Below, one piece after another: positions 23,791 to 31,732 of a stretch of DNA of 64,000 nucleotides; within the stretch, counting starts at the first letter, position 1; the number at the start of each line of letters is the position of its first letter. Under the pieces are notes generated by a model that ran no database searches, was not told the DNA's origin, and worked only from the letters and a program-made list of their open reading frames with translations. Source of the stretch: Flaviaesturariibacter aridisoli. GTDB lineage: Bacteria > Bacteroidota > Bacteroidia > Chitinophagales > Chitinophagaceae. The translations under genes and the position numbers were made by a program. The stretch spans positions 1 to 64,000 of the forward strand of contig NZ_SKFH01000011.1 in NCBI RefSeq assembly GCF_004343705.1. The letters are read 5' to 3'.

Positions 23791-24375
23791 TTATTTTTTG
23801 AACGGTCGGTAGTCCTTGCGGATGAGCGGCTCCTGCGCGATCGCCTCGCGGAGCGGCTCGCAGGGCCTGAGCGTATCGGCGCACCACGCGGGCAGCTGCT
23901 GGTAAAGCCGCGTCCCATCTGTCTTCCAGGCCATCTGCTCGTCGGTCACTGTGCGGATGATGCGGGCGGGGTTACCGGCTATCAATGAGCGCGGCGGGAC
24001 CTTTTCACCCTGCCGGATAAACGCGAGGGCGCCCACGATGCATTCGTCGCCCAGCTCCACCTCATCCATCAGAACGGCGTTCATCCCTACCAGGCAGTTG
24101 CGGCCGATGGTGGCGCCGTGGATGATCGCACCGTGACCGATATGCGCACTTTCTTTCAGCAGCACCGTTACGCCGGGAAACATATGCACGGTGCAGTTCT
24201 CCTGCACGTTGCAGCCGTCTTCGATCACGATGCGGCCCCAGTCGCCACGCAGCGCCGCGCCTGGCCCGATGTATACGTCGCGGCCGATGATCACCTCGCC
24301 GGTCACCACGGCTTGCGGGTGAACGAACGCGCTTTCGTGGACGACGGGTTTTATTCCGTTGAATTCATAGATCAT
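23791..24375 (-). CDS. paaY: Phenylacetate degradation thioesterase PaaY (gamma-carbonic-anhydrase fold)
   Basis: A 194-residue left-handed beta-helix protein. Hexapeptide repeats run from about 10 to 140 and the gamma-CA histidines are visible (VHMFPG, HIGHGAIIHG). The C-terminal segment MAWKTDGTRLYQQL...CEPL matches PaaY more than generic gamma-class proteins (in PaaY: LAWKKQGTHEYQ). PaaY hydrolyses a dead-end CoA ester formed from the ring-epoxide route, so it frees CoA. It is the last gene of the minus-strand paa unit, separated from paaI by two membrane genes. The assignment as PaaY rests on the C-terminal match and the neighbourhood. Confidence 0.82.
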   Translation of the reverse strand: MIYEFNGIKPVVHESAFVHPQAVVTGEVIIGRDVYIGPGAALRGDWGRIVIEDGCNVQENCTVHMFPGVTVLLKESAHIGHGAIIHGATIGRNCLVGMNAVLMDEVELGDECIVGALAFIRQGEKVPPRSLIAGNPARIIRTVTDEQMAWKTDGTRLYQQLPAWCADTLRPCEPLREAIAQEPLIRKDYRPFKK

Positions 24376-24399
24376 ACAACAAAGATGCGGAGCGGCAGC

Positions 24400-25056
24400 T
24401 TAGCCTCCTGCCGGCTCCTGCGTTGCCGCCGGCTTTTTCCGGGGGCCGTTCACGATGCGCTTGATGATGGCGATAACGCCCAGCACGATGCCGGCCAGGC
24501 CCAGCGCGCCCACAATGATGGCCAGCACTTCGGCACCCGAACAGGCAATGCTGCAGGAAAGCACGAGCACCAGCCCCGCCAGCAGGAGGCCTGCGACGAT
24601 GGTGAGTACGATGAGTGCCGCCTGGCCGCCGCCACCGGCCCCGCGGTAGTGCGCACGCAGGCGGCGTGCCAGCCGGCGCAGCAGCTTCTTGTTCTTGGGA
24701 GGCGCCTGTGCGTCGGCAGAAACCGCGGCCGCCTGTGCAGCATTGGCCTGGAAGGGCACCGGGCCTTCTTCGGGGCCGGCGCTCAGCAGCATCACCAGTA
24801 AAAAGGTGCAGGCCGTAAGCGCGCCGTCGAAGCTTTTCCGGAGGCGGTACGAGGCCCGCCCCGGCGGGTAGGCCAGCAGCAGCGCCGAGGCAGCGAAAGC
24901 CAGGGTGGTAATCCAGCCCGGGCCACCGTCGCAGCCCGCGGCGGCCAGGCAATTGCCGGCGACCCAGGCGCTAGCATTCAACAACAGGATCGAAAGGAGG
25001 AGCAGGAGGCGTGCCGACCAACGGTGGTCGCGCGCCCAGGAAGAAAGCTGACGCAT
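24400..25056 (-). CDS. Membrane protein of unknown function
   Basis: A 218-residue protein with about five hydrophobic segments (18-38, 48-65, 82-100, 148-170, 176-198) and an Ala/Lys/Arg-rich cytoplasmic loop between the third and fourth. I recognise no family. It lies between the VTT-domain gene and paaY on the same strand, with 24 bp to paaY, so it is probably co-transcribed with the paa genes, although nothing links it to phenylacetate. High Ala/Gly/Leu content gives long shadow ORFs on the other strand. Confidence 0.6.
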   Translation of the reverse strand: MRQLSSWARDHRWSARLLLLLSILLLNASAWVAGNCLAAAGCDGGPGWITTLAFAASALLLAYPPGRASYRLRKSFDGALTACTFLLVMLLSAGPEEGPVPFQANAAQAAAVSADAQAPPKNKKLLRRLARRLRAHYRGAGGGGQAALIVLTIVAGLLLAGLVLVLSCSIACSGAEVLAIIVGALGLAGIVLGVIAIIKRIVNGPRKKPAATQEPAGG

Positions 25057-25101
25057 AAGCTCTGATTTGGTGATCGGTTGTATTTCTACAAGATACTTCC
25101 T

Positions 25102-25653
25102 TTACCGCCCAATCCGAAGGCGGCGCAGGATCCAAAACAGTAAGGCCAGCGCCACAACGGCGAGGATGATCTTCCCGGCCATTCCGAAGCGCGTCACTTC
25201 GTATACCGACCAAGCTTCAAGCAGCAGCGCAGGCGCTTTGCCCAGGGTGCTCGCTGCGAAGAAGGTGCCGATGCCCACGCGGCCCACGGCCGCCGCAAAC
25301 GTGACGAGACCCGACGGAACAAAGGGCAGCAGGCGCAGCGAAAACACAAGCCCGAAGGCTTCGGCGCCTTCGGCGGCCAGCAGCCGCTGCAGCCTGGGGA
25401 AGCGATCGAGGCCGGGCGCCACGCGCCGGCGGAAACCTTTCCGGTATAGCACAAACGAAACAAGCGCGCCCAGCGCCTCGCCGGCAAAAGACAGCGCCGT
25501 GCCGGGCCAGAAGCCGAAGAACAGCAGGTTGGCGGCCGTCACGAAAAAGCTGGGCACGAGGCCGAGCACGGCCACGCCCACGCTGATGACCAGCGACAGG
25601 AACACGGCCAGGCCGGGGTGTTGTTGAAAAAGGTGCAGCAGCTGTTCCTGCAC
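25102..25653 (-). CDS. VTT (DedA/TVP38-like) domain membrane protein
   Basis: A 183-residue membrane protein of the VTT family, whose members are lipid scramblase/transport-like proteins. The central signature is SFAGEALGALVSFVLYRKGFRR and RLLPFVPSGLVTFAAAVGRV, with re-entrant hydrophobic hairpins around them. It starts 1 bp from the end of paaI (25655), so the two are surely co-transcribed. A direct role in phenylacetate use is not known; it may simply share the transcript. Confidence 0.8.
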   Translation of the reverse strand: MQEQLLHLFQQHPGLAVFLSLVISVGVAVLGLVPSFFVTAANLLFFGFWPGTALSFAGEALGALVSFVLYRKGFRRRVAPGLDRFPRLQRLLAAEGAEAFGLVFSLRLLPFVPSGLVTFAAAVGRVGIGTFFAASTLGKAPALLLEAWSVYEVTRFGMAGKIILAVVALALLFWILRRLRIGR

Positions 25654-25654
25654 G

Positions 25655-26089
25655 TCAGAGCGAATTGGCCGGCGTGACGAGCGGCTTACCGGTGCGGAAG
25701 CAGGTGCCTTTGAAAATAGCCACCGTGTCGCCGGCGGCGTTGGTCACCATGATGTGGTAGAGGCCGGTGCTGCGGCCGTTGTGCAGCTCGCGGGCTTCGG
25801 CGGTAATGGTATCGCCGGGGAGCAGCTGCCGGGTGAAGTTGATACCGGTATCGAGCGCCACCGACAGGTTGTTGCGGTTGTTGCAGGCAAAGGCAAAGGC
25901 GCTGTCGGCCAGCGAAAAGGCGATACCGCCGTGGATGATGCCGAAGCCGTTGAGCATTTCCTCCCGCAGCGTCATGCGGATGCGGCTGTAGCCTTCGCGC
26001 ACCTCCAGTATTTCTACACCCAGCCAGCGGCTGAACTGGTCGTGTTCGATCATATGGTCTACTACTTGCCGGGCCAGAGCGTCAGTCAT
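25655..26089 (-). CDS. paaI: PaaI hotdog-fold acyl-CoA thioesterase
   Basis: A 144-residue hotdog thioesterase. The family signature is GFGIIHGGIAFSLADSAFAFACN, including the HGG and the catalytic Asp region, and the N-terminal HDQFSRWLGVEILEVREGYSRI is close to PaaI. It hydrolyses ring-hydroxylated phenylacetyl-CoAs to release trapped CoA. Its place directly after paaG, and the presence of PaaY, give two rescue thioesterases in one operon. The VTT gene follows at 1 bp. Confidence 0.92.
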   Translation of the reverse strand: MTDALARQVVDHMIEHDQFSRWLGVEILEVREGYSRIRMTLREEMLNGFGIIHGGIAFSLADSAFAFACNNRNNLSVALDTGINFTRQLLPGDTITAEARELHNGRSTGLYHIMVTNAAGDTVAIFKGTCFRTGKPLVTPANSL

Positions 26090-26127
26090 GGGATGCAGGA
26101 TGTTTAAGGGGTGATGCGTTCTTTCTC

Positions 26128-26904
26128 TTACTCGCCGCGGAATACGGGTTTGCGTTTTTCCAGGAAAGCCTGCACGCCTTCTTTGTAGTCGTGGGTGCTG
26201 CCGGCTTTTTCCTGCAACAGCTCTTCGTCGTGCAGCTGGTCTTCGTAATGATTGCCCATTGAATTGTTGAGGGCCATTTTCGTCAGCGCGAGGCCGCGGG
26301 TAGGCATTGCGGCAAGCGTGGCGGCTACCCCCATCGACTCTTCGTGAAAACTTTCATCGGCCATCACTTTGTATACCATGCCGAGGCGTTCGGCTTCTTC
26401 GGCACCGACTTTATCGCCCAGCATAAATAGCGCGGATGCTTTTTGAAAACCGATGAGGCGCGGCAGGAAGAAGGTGCCGCCGCTGTCGGGGATGAGGCCG
26501 ATCTTCGAAAAGGCCTGTATAAAGGAAGCGCTCTTCGCCGCCAGCACCACGTCGCAGCACAGGGCGATGTTGGCGCCCGCGCCGGCGGCTACACCGTTCA
26601 CAGCGGCCACCACGGGCTTCTCGAGGCGACGGAGGCGCTTCACGATCGGGTTGTAATGTTCGCTGAGGATCGCCGCTACATCGGGGCCGGCGGGATCCAC
26701 CACTTCGTCGAGGTCCTGCCCGGCGCTGAAGGCTTTGCCGGCGCCCGTCAGGTACACGCAGCGAATGCCGCTGTTGGCCGCGCATTCATCGAGGTGGTTC
26801 TGCAGCAGCAGGGCCATCTCCCGGTTGAAGGCATTGTATTTCTCCGGGCGGTTGAAGGTGATGTGGGCGATGCTGTCGCGGACTTCGAAGAGGATCGAGG
26901 ACAT
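26128..26904 (-). CDS. paaG: Enoyl-CoA hydratase/isomerase family, PaaG-like epoxide isomerase
   Basis: A 258-residue crotonase-fold enzyme. It should convert ring-1,2-epoxyphenylacetyl-CoA to the oxepin-CoA, the step after the epoxidase. Evidence is the oxyanion-hole segments AFSAGQDLDEVV and NGVAAGAGANIALCCD and the PaaG-type stretch FSKIGLIPDSGGTFFLPRL with the catalytic Asp (IPDSGG). PaaG and PaaF (the hydratase) are similar; the Asp-containing IPDSGG and the operon place favour PaaG. A GTGAGCC-type repeat pair separates it from paaD. Confidence 0.88.
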   Translation of the reverse strand: MSSILFEVRDSIAHITFNRPEKYNAFNREMALLLQNHLDECAANSGIRCVYLTGAGKAFSAGQDLDEVVDPAGPDVAAILSEHYNPIVKRLRRLEKPVVAAVNGVAAGAGANIALCCDVVLAAKSASFIQAFSKIGLIPDSGGTFFLPRLIGFQKASALFMLGDKVGAEEAERLGMVYKVMADESFHEESMGVAATLAAMPTRGLALTKMALNNSMGNHYEDQLHDEELLQEKAGSTHDYKEGVQAFLEKRKPVFRGE

Positions 26905-26937
26905 GGGCTATGGTTTGCGGGTCAAAGCTAGGGAATC

Positions 26938-27006
26938 GTCAGCCGTGAGCATTGAAGCGAATTATTACCAATGATTCCGCTCACGGCTCACGGCTCACGG
27001 CTCACG
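26938..27006. repeat. Iterated GTGAGCCGTCAGCC inverted pair between paaG and paaD
   Basis: Left arm cgtcagccgtgagc (26938-26951), right arm with three inverted copies ctcacggctcacggctcacg (26982-27006), central AT-rich loop. Same family as 8642, 10403 and 40198. Confidence 0.7.
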
Positions 27007-27009
27007 TTC

Positions 27010-27495
27010 TCAATGGCACTTAAAATGATCGAACGCCTCTTTGCAGTCGAGGCAGCGGTACATGCTCTTGCAAGCCGTGGAGGCGAACTGGGATATGAGC
27101 TCCGTGTGCCAGGAGCCGCAGCGCGGGCATTGCACGGCTTCTTCCTGGAAAAGGTCGGTGCTGCAGAACTGTTGCCTGGGATTGGGCGGCGCGATGCCGA
27201 AGGCCCGCAGCTTCTCCTTCCCTTCGGCGCTCATCCACTCGGTGGTCCAGGCGGGCGACAGCTGCTGGCGGATGCGCACCTTGCGGATGCCGTGCTCGAT
27301 GAGCTTGAGGCGAATGTCCATTGAAATAACGTCCATGGCCGGGCAGCCACTGTAGGTGGGAGTAAGTACGATCTCCACCTCCTCTCCCACGACCGAAACG
27401 GCGCGGATGATGCCCATATCGAGCACCGACAACACCGGGATCTCCGGGTCTTTCACGTCGTTTAAAATTGACCAGATGGTTTCTTCTTGGATCAT
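27010..27495 (-). CDS. paaD: PaaD (PaaJ) maturation factor of phenylacetyl-CoA epoxidase
   Basis: A 161-residue protein. The N-terminal two thirds are a DUF59/MIP18 domain (DPEIPVLSVLDMGIIRAV, TYSGCPAMDVI with the conserved Cys), and the C-terminus has a zinc-ribbon-like pair QCPRCGSW...YRCLDCKEAF. PaaD helps assemble metal centres of the epoxidase complex and is required for its activity in vivo. Gene order paaC-paaD is the standard one. The start at 27495 gives MIQEETIWSIL, a normal N-terminus. In the PaaB-C spacer and here there is no translational coupling. Confidence 0.93.
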   Translation of the reverse strand: MIQEETIWSILNDVKDPEIPVLSVLDMGIIRAVSVVGEEVEIVLTPTYSGCPAMDVISMDIRLKLIEHGIRKVRIRQQLSPAWTTEWMSAEGKEKLRAFGIAPPNPRQQFCSTDLFQEEAVQCPRCGSWHTELISQFASTACKSMYRCLDCKEAFDHFKCH

Positions 27496-27507
27496 CCTTA
27501 AAAACGG

Positions 27508-27607
27508 GTTTGTAGTTTGTAGTCTGTGGTTTGTAGTTCCGCGATGCGACGCCTTGGCGTCATGGCTCCTCCCTCAACTACAAACGACCAACCACAAACT
27601 ACCAACT
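27508..27607. repeat. Iterated CAAACTACAAAC inverted pair between paaD and paaC
   Basis: The left arm has gtttgtagtttgtagtctgtgg (27509-27530, shown in part as gtttgtagtttgtag) and the right arm the inverse ctacaaacgacca...caaactacca (27578-27607). It fills almost the whole spacer. Same family as 1-66 and 4045-4076. Confidence 0.7.
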
Positions 27608-27611
27608 TGCC

Positions 27612-28430
27612 CTACCACGTCATATTCGGATGCGCGCGTTGGAGGTATTGCAGCTCGGAGAGAAGGTAGCCGAGGTGTTCGGTGTGCACGCCGCGCTTGC
27701 CGCCGCTCTGGTGCCAGGTGCCGGTGGGCGGCACGGGCAGGTCGCCTTCGGCAAAGACGGATTCGACCTTTTCCTGCCAGGCGTCCCGGAAGCTGGAAGG
27801 ATCGACTGCGCCCTCCACGGTTTCAAAAATGGCCGCTTCGAACAGCTCGCCGGTAAAGGGCCACAGCGACTCCAGCGCCGCTTCGATGCGGCGGCGGCTT
27901 TCGCCGGTGCCGTCGGCGAGGCGGATCACCCACTCGCTGCTCCAGCGCTGGTGGTAGGCCACTTCCTTGAGCGATTTTTCGGCGATCGCGGCCAGCGTCG
28001 CATCGCGGCTCTGCTGCAGCGCCTCGTATTGCAGGTACTGGAAGGCGGAGAAGAAAAACTGGCGCAACACCGTCACTGCCCAGTCGCCGCGGGGCCGCTC
28101 GGCGAGCAGCACGTTGCGGTACTGGCGCTCGTCGCGCAGGAAAGCGAGGTCGTCTTCCTGCAGTGCGCGGCCCCAGGCCGTCCAGGGCTTCGGGAGCAGC
28201 GCGGTTACCGAGACTTTGGAAGCATCGTCGAATGCGTTGTATTGCTCGGCCGCGTAGGCGTACAGGTTGCGCGCCGCACCCACGAGGTCGAGGGAGATGT
28301 TGGTGATGGCGATGTCTTGCTCCAGCACGGGGCCGTGGCCGCACCATTCGGCGTTGCGCTGGCCGAGGATGAGGGCGTTGTCGGCAAGGTGGAGGGTGTA
28401 TTCGAAGAGCATTTGCGTAAGAATGGGCAT
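27612..28430 (-). CDS. paaC: PaaC, structural subunit of phenylacetyl-CoA epoxidase
   Basis: A 272-residue ferritin-like helical protein that pairs with PaaA in the epoxidase core; PaaC is the non-catalytic partner. Visible motifs are LADNALILGQRNAEWCGHGPVLEQDIA near the start, DDLAFLRDERQYRN, and KSLKEVAYHQRWSSEWVIRLADGT, all typical. Length is slightly longer than the E. coli 248 residues owing to the C-terminal tail, which ends GGKRGVHTEHLGYLLSELQ, again typical. Repeat-filled spacers lie on both sides (27508 and 28440). Confidence 0.94.
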   Translation of the reverse strand: MPILTQMLFEYTLHLADNALILGQRNAEWCGHGPVLEQDIAITNISLDLVGAARNLYAYAAEQYNAFDDASKVSVTALLPKPWTAWGRALQEDDLAFLRDERQYRNVLLAERPRGDWAVTVLRQFFFSAFQYLQYEALQQSRDATLAAIAEKSLKEVAYHQRWSSEWVIRLADGTGESRRRIEAALESLWPFTGELFEAAIFETVEGAVDPSSFRDAWQEKVESVFAEGDLPVPPTGTWHQSGGKRGVHTEHLGYLLSELQYLQRAHPNMTW

Positions 28431-28439
28431 TCCCGGGAG

Positions 28440-28604
28440 AGAAGGAACGCAGATTTTTTATGATTAATACGATTAACGCAGATCTATTACTATTTGCTCG
28501 TCAATTCCAATCCTACAATGAAATCGATTTACACGTACGATAAAAGCAACGATAAAAAATCATTTATCATCATAGCAATCGTATAAGATCCGCGTTCTTT
28601 CTCT
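28440..28604. repeat. Iterated AACGCAGAT words, inverted pair between paaC and paaB
   Basis: Left: gaaggaacgcagatttttta and gattaacgcagatc (28441-28485). Right: gatccgcgttctttctc (28587-28604), inverse of the left end. The interior is AT-rich with gattaatacgatta-type words. The same family flanks 58890-59046. AT content is strikingly higher than in the genes. Confidence 0.65.
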
Positions 28605-29009
28605 TTACATGTGCGTGAGCTCATCCGGCAGGTCATAGAACGTCGGGTGCCGATACACCTTGTCGTTGGCGGGCTCGTAGAACGATTCGGCGTCGTCGGG
28701 GTTGGAGGCGTGAATGTGGCTGCTTTTCACCACCCAGATGGAAACGCCTTCCTGCCGGCGGGTGTAGACGTCGCGGGCGTTCTCGATGGCCATGGCCGCG
28801 TCGGCGGCGTGGAGGGAGCCGACGTGCTTGTGGTCGAGGCCTTGCTTGGAACGGATGAAGATCTCCCAGAGGGGCCACTCAGCCCCACCCGACCTCCCCG
28901 AAGGGGAGGGGTCTACCGCGCTACCCTCACTTTTCGGCGCGTCTGCATTGGGTTTGCCGCCTTTTATGGCATCATAATCACCGTAGAAATATTTTCGAAA
29001 CAATTGCAT
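28605..29009 (-). CDS. paaB: PaaB, connector subunit of phenylacetyl-CoA epoxidase
   Basis: A 134-residue subunit that links PaaAC units in the complex. The conserved core starts at EWPLWEIFIRSKQGLDHKHVG and continues SLHAADAAMAIENARDVYTRR, SIWVVKSSHI and KVYRHPTFYDLP to the end, matching the family closely. The first ~43 residues are extra compared with E. coli PaaB (95 residues): a lead MQLFRKYFYGDYDAIK followed by a Ser/Pro/Gly stretch encoded by a palindromic repeat (28877-28925). Either translation starts at 29009 and the repeat is translated, or an internal start is used. Confidence 0.9.
   Translation of the reverse strand: MQLFRKYFYGDYDAIKGGKPNADAPKSEGSAVDPSPSGRSGGAEWPLWEIFIRSKQGLDHKHVGSLHAADAAMAIENARDVYTRRQEGVSIWVVKSSHIHASNPDDAESFYEPANDKVYRHPTFYDLPDELTHM
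28877..28925 (-). repeat. Palindromic repeat inserted in frame in paaB
   Basis: About 50 bp containing cctcccc-ttc-ggggagg, with the flank ccgacctcc that is also present at the edge of the rlmD insertion. It encodes roughly 17 residues (GSAVDPSPSGRSGGAE) between the N-terminal lead and the conserved PaaB core. Confidence 0.65.
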
Positions 29010-29061
29010 AGTTGAATACTTTAAAAAACTTCCGACTTCACACTTCCGACTTCCGACTTTC

Positions 29062-30009
29062 CTATGCGGCCTTCATCTCCTTTTTACTCTTTCTCTTCTC
29101 CGCATGCGCCACGGCGGCTTCGCGTACCCAGGCGCCTTCGTCCCAGGCCTTGCGGCGGGCTTCGAGGCGCTGCGTGTTGCAGGGCCCGTTGCCGCTCACC
29201 ACGTTCCAGAACTCTTCCCAGTTGATGGCGCCGAAGTCGTAGTGACCGCGCTCTTCGTTCCACCGGAGGTCCGCATCGGGAAGCGTCATGCCGAGAAGCT
29301 TAACCTGCTCGGCGATCATATCCACGAAGCGCTGGCGCAGTTCGTCGTTGGAGAAGCGCTTGATCTTCCACTTCATGGAAAGCTGCGAGTTGGGCGAGGC
29401 GTCGTCAGTAGGACCGAACATCATCAGCGAGGGCCACCACCAGCGGTCGATGGCGTCCTGCACCATGGCGCGCTGCTCGTCGGTGCCCTTGCTCAGCACG
29501 AGCAGGGCCTCGAAGCCCTGGCGCTGGTGGAAGCTCTCTTCCTTGCACACGCGGATCATGGCGCGGCTGTAGGGACCGTACGACGTGCGGCACAGCGGCA
29601 CCTGGTTCATGATGGCGGCGCCGTCGACGAGCCAGCCGATGGCACCCATGTCGGCCCAGGTGAGCGTGGGGTAGTTGAAGATGGAGGAATACTTGGCCTT
29701 ACCCGAAAGAAGTTGCTCCGTCATCTCGTCGCGGGAGATGCCGAGGGTTTCGGCGGCACTGTATAAATACAACCCGTGGCCGGCTTCGTCCTGCACCTTG
29801 GCGAGGAGAATGAGCTTGCGCTTCAGCGAAGGGGCGCGCGAGATCCAGTTGCCCTCGGGCAGCATGCCCACGATCTCGCTGTGCGCGTGCTGCGAGATCT
29901 GGCGGATCAGGTTCTGGCGGTATTTCTCCGGCATCCAGTCTTTCGGCTCGATCCGCACATCGGCGTCAATCTTGTCCTGGAAAATCTGCTCCAATTCGGC
30001 TACACTCAT
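29062..30009 (-). CDS. paaA: PaaA, catalytic subunit of phenylacetyl-CoA epoxidase
   Basis: A 315-residue ferritin-like diiron enzyme. It inserts one oxygen atom of O2 into phenylacetyl-CoA to form the 1,2-epoxide. Metal-ligand motifs are visible: the first helix pair around [25 protein letters not shown] (E-x-x-H) and the second [15 protein letters not shown] (E-x-x-H). Length and ends fit the family (E. coli PaaA 309). The basic tail [12 protein letters not shown] is lineage specific. An AAGAACCTT repeat pair fills the 138-bp spacer to paaE. Confidence 0.96.
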   Translation of the reverse strand: MSVAELEQIFQDKIDADVRIEPKDWMPEKYRQNLIRQISQHAHSEIVGMLPEGNWISRAPSLKRKLILLAKVQDEAGHGLYLYSAAETLGISRDEMTEQLLSGKAKYSSIFNYPTLTWADMGAIGWLVDGAAIMNQVPLCRTSYGPYSRAMIRVCKEESFHQRQGFEALLVLSKGTDEQRAMVQDAIDRWWWPSLMMFGPTDDASPNSQLSMKWKIKRFSNDELRQRFVDMIAEQVKLLGMTLPDADLRWNEERGHYDFGAINWEEFWNVVSGNGPCNTQRLEARRKAWDEGAWVREAAVAHAEKRKSKKEMKAA

Positions 30010-30037
30010 ATCGAAGGGGTTAGGTACAAATTTACGT

Positions 30038-30150
30038 TTTCGGGAAGGGTTCTCAGGGTTTTTAAGGTTTTCAGGGTTCTTAAGGTTGGGTTAAACGAGT
30101 AACGCTTCTTTGCGAACCTTAAGAACCTTCAGAACTTTAAAAACCTTCTA
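30038..30150. repeat. Iterated AAGAACCTT words, inverted pair between paaA and paaE
   Basis: Left arm: ggttctcagggtttttaagg and gggttcttaaggttggg (30047-30093). Right arm: cgaaccttaagaaccttcag and actttaaaaacctt (30113-30148). The arms can pair along most of their length. Related words occur at 61862-61892. Confidence 0.7.
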
Positions 30151-31224
30151 CTTGGCATCAAAATCCACCACGATCCGTTCCGACCGCGGGTGGCTCTGGC
30201 AGGTGAGGATGAAGCCCGCGGCCACCTCGTCGGGCTCGAGGCCCCAGTTTTCGTCCATCACCACTTCGCCTTCGAGGAGCTTCGCCTTGCAGGTGCAGCA
30301 TACGCCGCCCTTGCAGGCATAGGGCAGGTCGGCGCCCTGTTTGAGCGCTGCGTCGAGCACGGAGTGGCCGTCGTAGGCGAGGTCGAAATCGAAGGCGATG
30401 CCGTCGAGCTTTACCTGCACCTGGGCGCGCGGGCCGCTTTCGGACACGATTTCCTTTTCGGTTTCCACGTTCGACTTCTTCTGGCCCGGTACGGTGAACA
30501 GCTCGTAGTGGATCTTCTTCGGCGCCACGCCGGCCTCCCGGAGGTAGTCGCGCACGGTGAAGATCATCTCTTCGGGGCCGCACACGAAAAAGGCGTCGCA
30601 GCGGTCGCGGTCGATCACCTTGTCGAACAGCAGTTCGCACTTGGCGCGGTCGATGCGGCCGGAGTTGAGGGCGACGTCGGTCTTTTCGCGGCTCAGCACG
30701 TGGTAGAGGCGGAAGCGGTCGATGTATTTATCCTTGAGGGCTTCGAGCTCCTCCTTGAAGATGATGGAATTCTTGCTGCGGTTGCCGAACACGAGCGTGC
30801 AGCGGCTGCCGGGCTCGGCGGCGAGGATCGTTTGTAGCAGCGACAGCACGGGCGTAATGCCCGATCCTGCGGCGAAGAACAGGTAGTGCTTTTTGTTGGC
30901 CGCATCGAGGTCGACGCAGAAATTGCCGGTGGGCGGCAGCACCTCCAGCACGTCGCCGGGCTTCAGCGATTCGTTGGCCCAGGAGGAGAACAGGCCGCCC
31001 TCGACGCGCTTAATGGCTACGCGGAGGGGCCCGCCGGCGCCGCTGCAAAGCGAGTAGCTGCGGCGCTGCTCTTCGCCGTTGAAGGTTTTGCGGATGGTAA
31101 GGTTCTGGCCGGCGCGGAAGCGGAACGCCTCCTGCAGCTCCGGCGGCACCTGGAAGGTGATGGAAACGCAATCGTCGGTTTCCCGTTGCACCTTCTTCAC
31201 GGTCAATGGATGGAAGTGGATCAT
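30148..31224 (-). CDS. paaE: PaaE, reductase subunit of phenylacetyl-CoA epoxidase
   Basis: A 358-residue ferredoxin-NADP reductase-type protein that passes electrons from NADPH through FAD and a [2Fe-2S] cluster to PaaA. The FAD motif is RRSYSLCSG (R-x-Y-S), the NAD(P) part includes FFAAGSGITPVLSLLQ and FVCGPEEMI, and the C-terminal plant-type ferredoxin has CKGGVCCTCKAKLL with a final TCQS cysteine. It is first on the minus-strand paa transcript (E-A-B-C-D-G-I order), where E. coli has it last of the epoxidase genes. A perfect -7 box is ten bases upstream. Confidence 0.95.
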   Translation of the reverse strand: MIHFHPLTVKKVQRETDDCVSITFQVPPELQEAFRFRAGQNLTIRKTFNGEEQRRSYSLCSGAGGPLRVAIKRVEGGLFSSWANESLKPGDVLEVLPPTGNFCVDLDAANKKHYLFFAAGSGITPVLSLLQTILAAEPGSRCTLVFGNRSKNSIIFKEELEALKDKYIDRFRLYHVLSREKTDVALNSGRIDRAKCELLFDKVIDRDRCDAFFVCGPEEMIFTVRDYLREAGVAPKKIHYELFTVPGQKKSNVETEKEIVSESGPRAQVQVKLDGIAFDFDLAYDGHSVLDAALKQGADLPYACKGGVCCTCKAKLLEGEVVMDENWGLEPDEVAAGFILTCQSHPRSERIVVDFDAK

Positions 31225-31234
31225 AGCAAGGGCG

Positions 31235-31242
31235 CAAAGATA
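31235..31242 (-). promoter_or_regulatory. -7 type promoter box of the paa unit
   Basis: On the minus strand TATCTTTG, an exact TAnnTTTG match, ends ten bases before the paaE ATG. The 21-bp tandem array (31393-31665) begins about 150 bp further upstream. Confidence 0.6.
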
Positions 31243-31392
31243 GCCGCCTTCGCTGAAGCTACGGCGGCCGGGGACCGGGGGTGAGCAGGTGAGCGGGTAG
31301 GCCTACGAGCGGTTTTTACGCGAATTTTGGCATCCAACTGCCTGGCAATCAACTAGCTGGAAAATCATTTTTCTCATTCATTGCAAAGCCGC

Positions 31393-31665
31393 CGTATGCC
31401 ATTGAGGCAGGCGCGTATGCCATTGAAGCAGGCACGCATGCCATTGAAGGCATGACGCATACCGGTGCAGGAACGCCGGATGCCATTGCGACGGATGCGT
31501 ATGCCATTGCGGCAGTGACGAATGCCGTTGCGAAGATGACGCGGGCGATTGCAGAACGATCGTCCGCCATTGCAGCGGTGACGAATGCAATTGCAGGTGT
31601 GTCGGATGCCGTTGCAAGCGTATCGGATTCAATCCGGGCGAGGGCGAATGCCGTTGCGTCCGGCG
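31393..31665. repeat. Tandem array, thirteen units of 21 bp
   Basis: Thirteen degenerate units start every 21 bp from 31393 (31393, 31414, 31435 ... 31645), consensus near CGnATGCCATTGCnGCnGTGA. The atgcc(a/g)ttg block is the best kept part. The period is exact, with no indels I can see. The array lies between the divergent paaE and 31733 genes. Because 21 is a multiple of 3, all frames stay open and give heptad-like shadow ORFs; no start or folded domain supports translation. Confidence 0.9.
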
Positions 31666-31732
31666 CCCGTCCTGCCGGGAGGGAAACCGAACCGTCCGTA
31701 CCTTGGCGCAGCCCACCCTCCAATCAACCATT

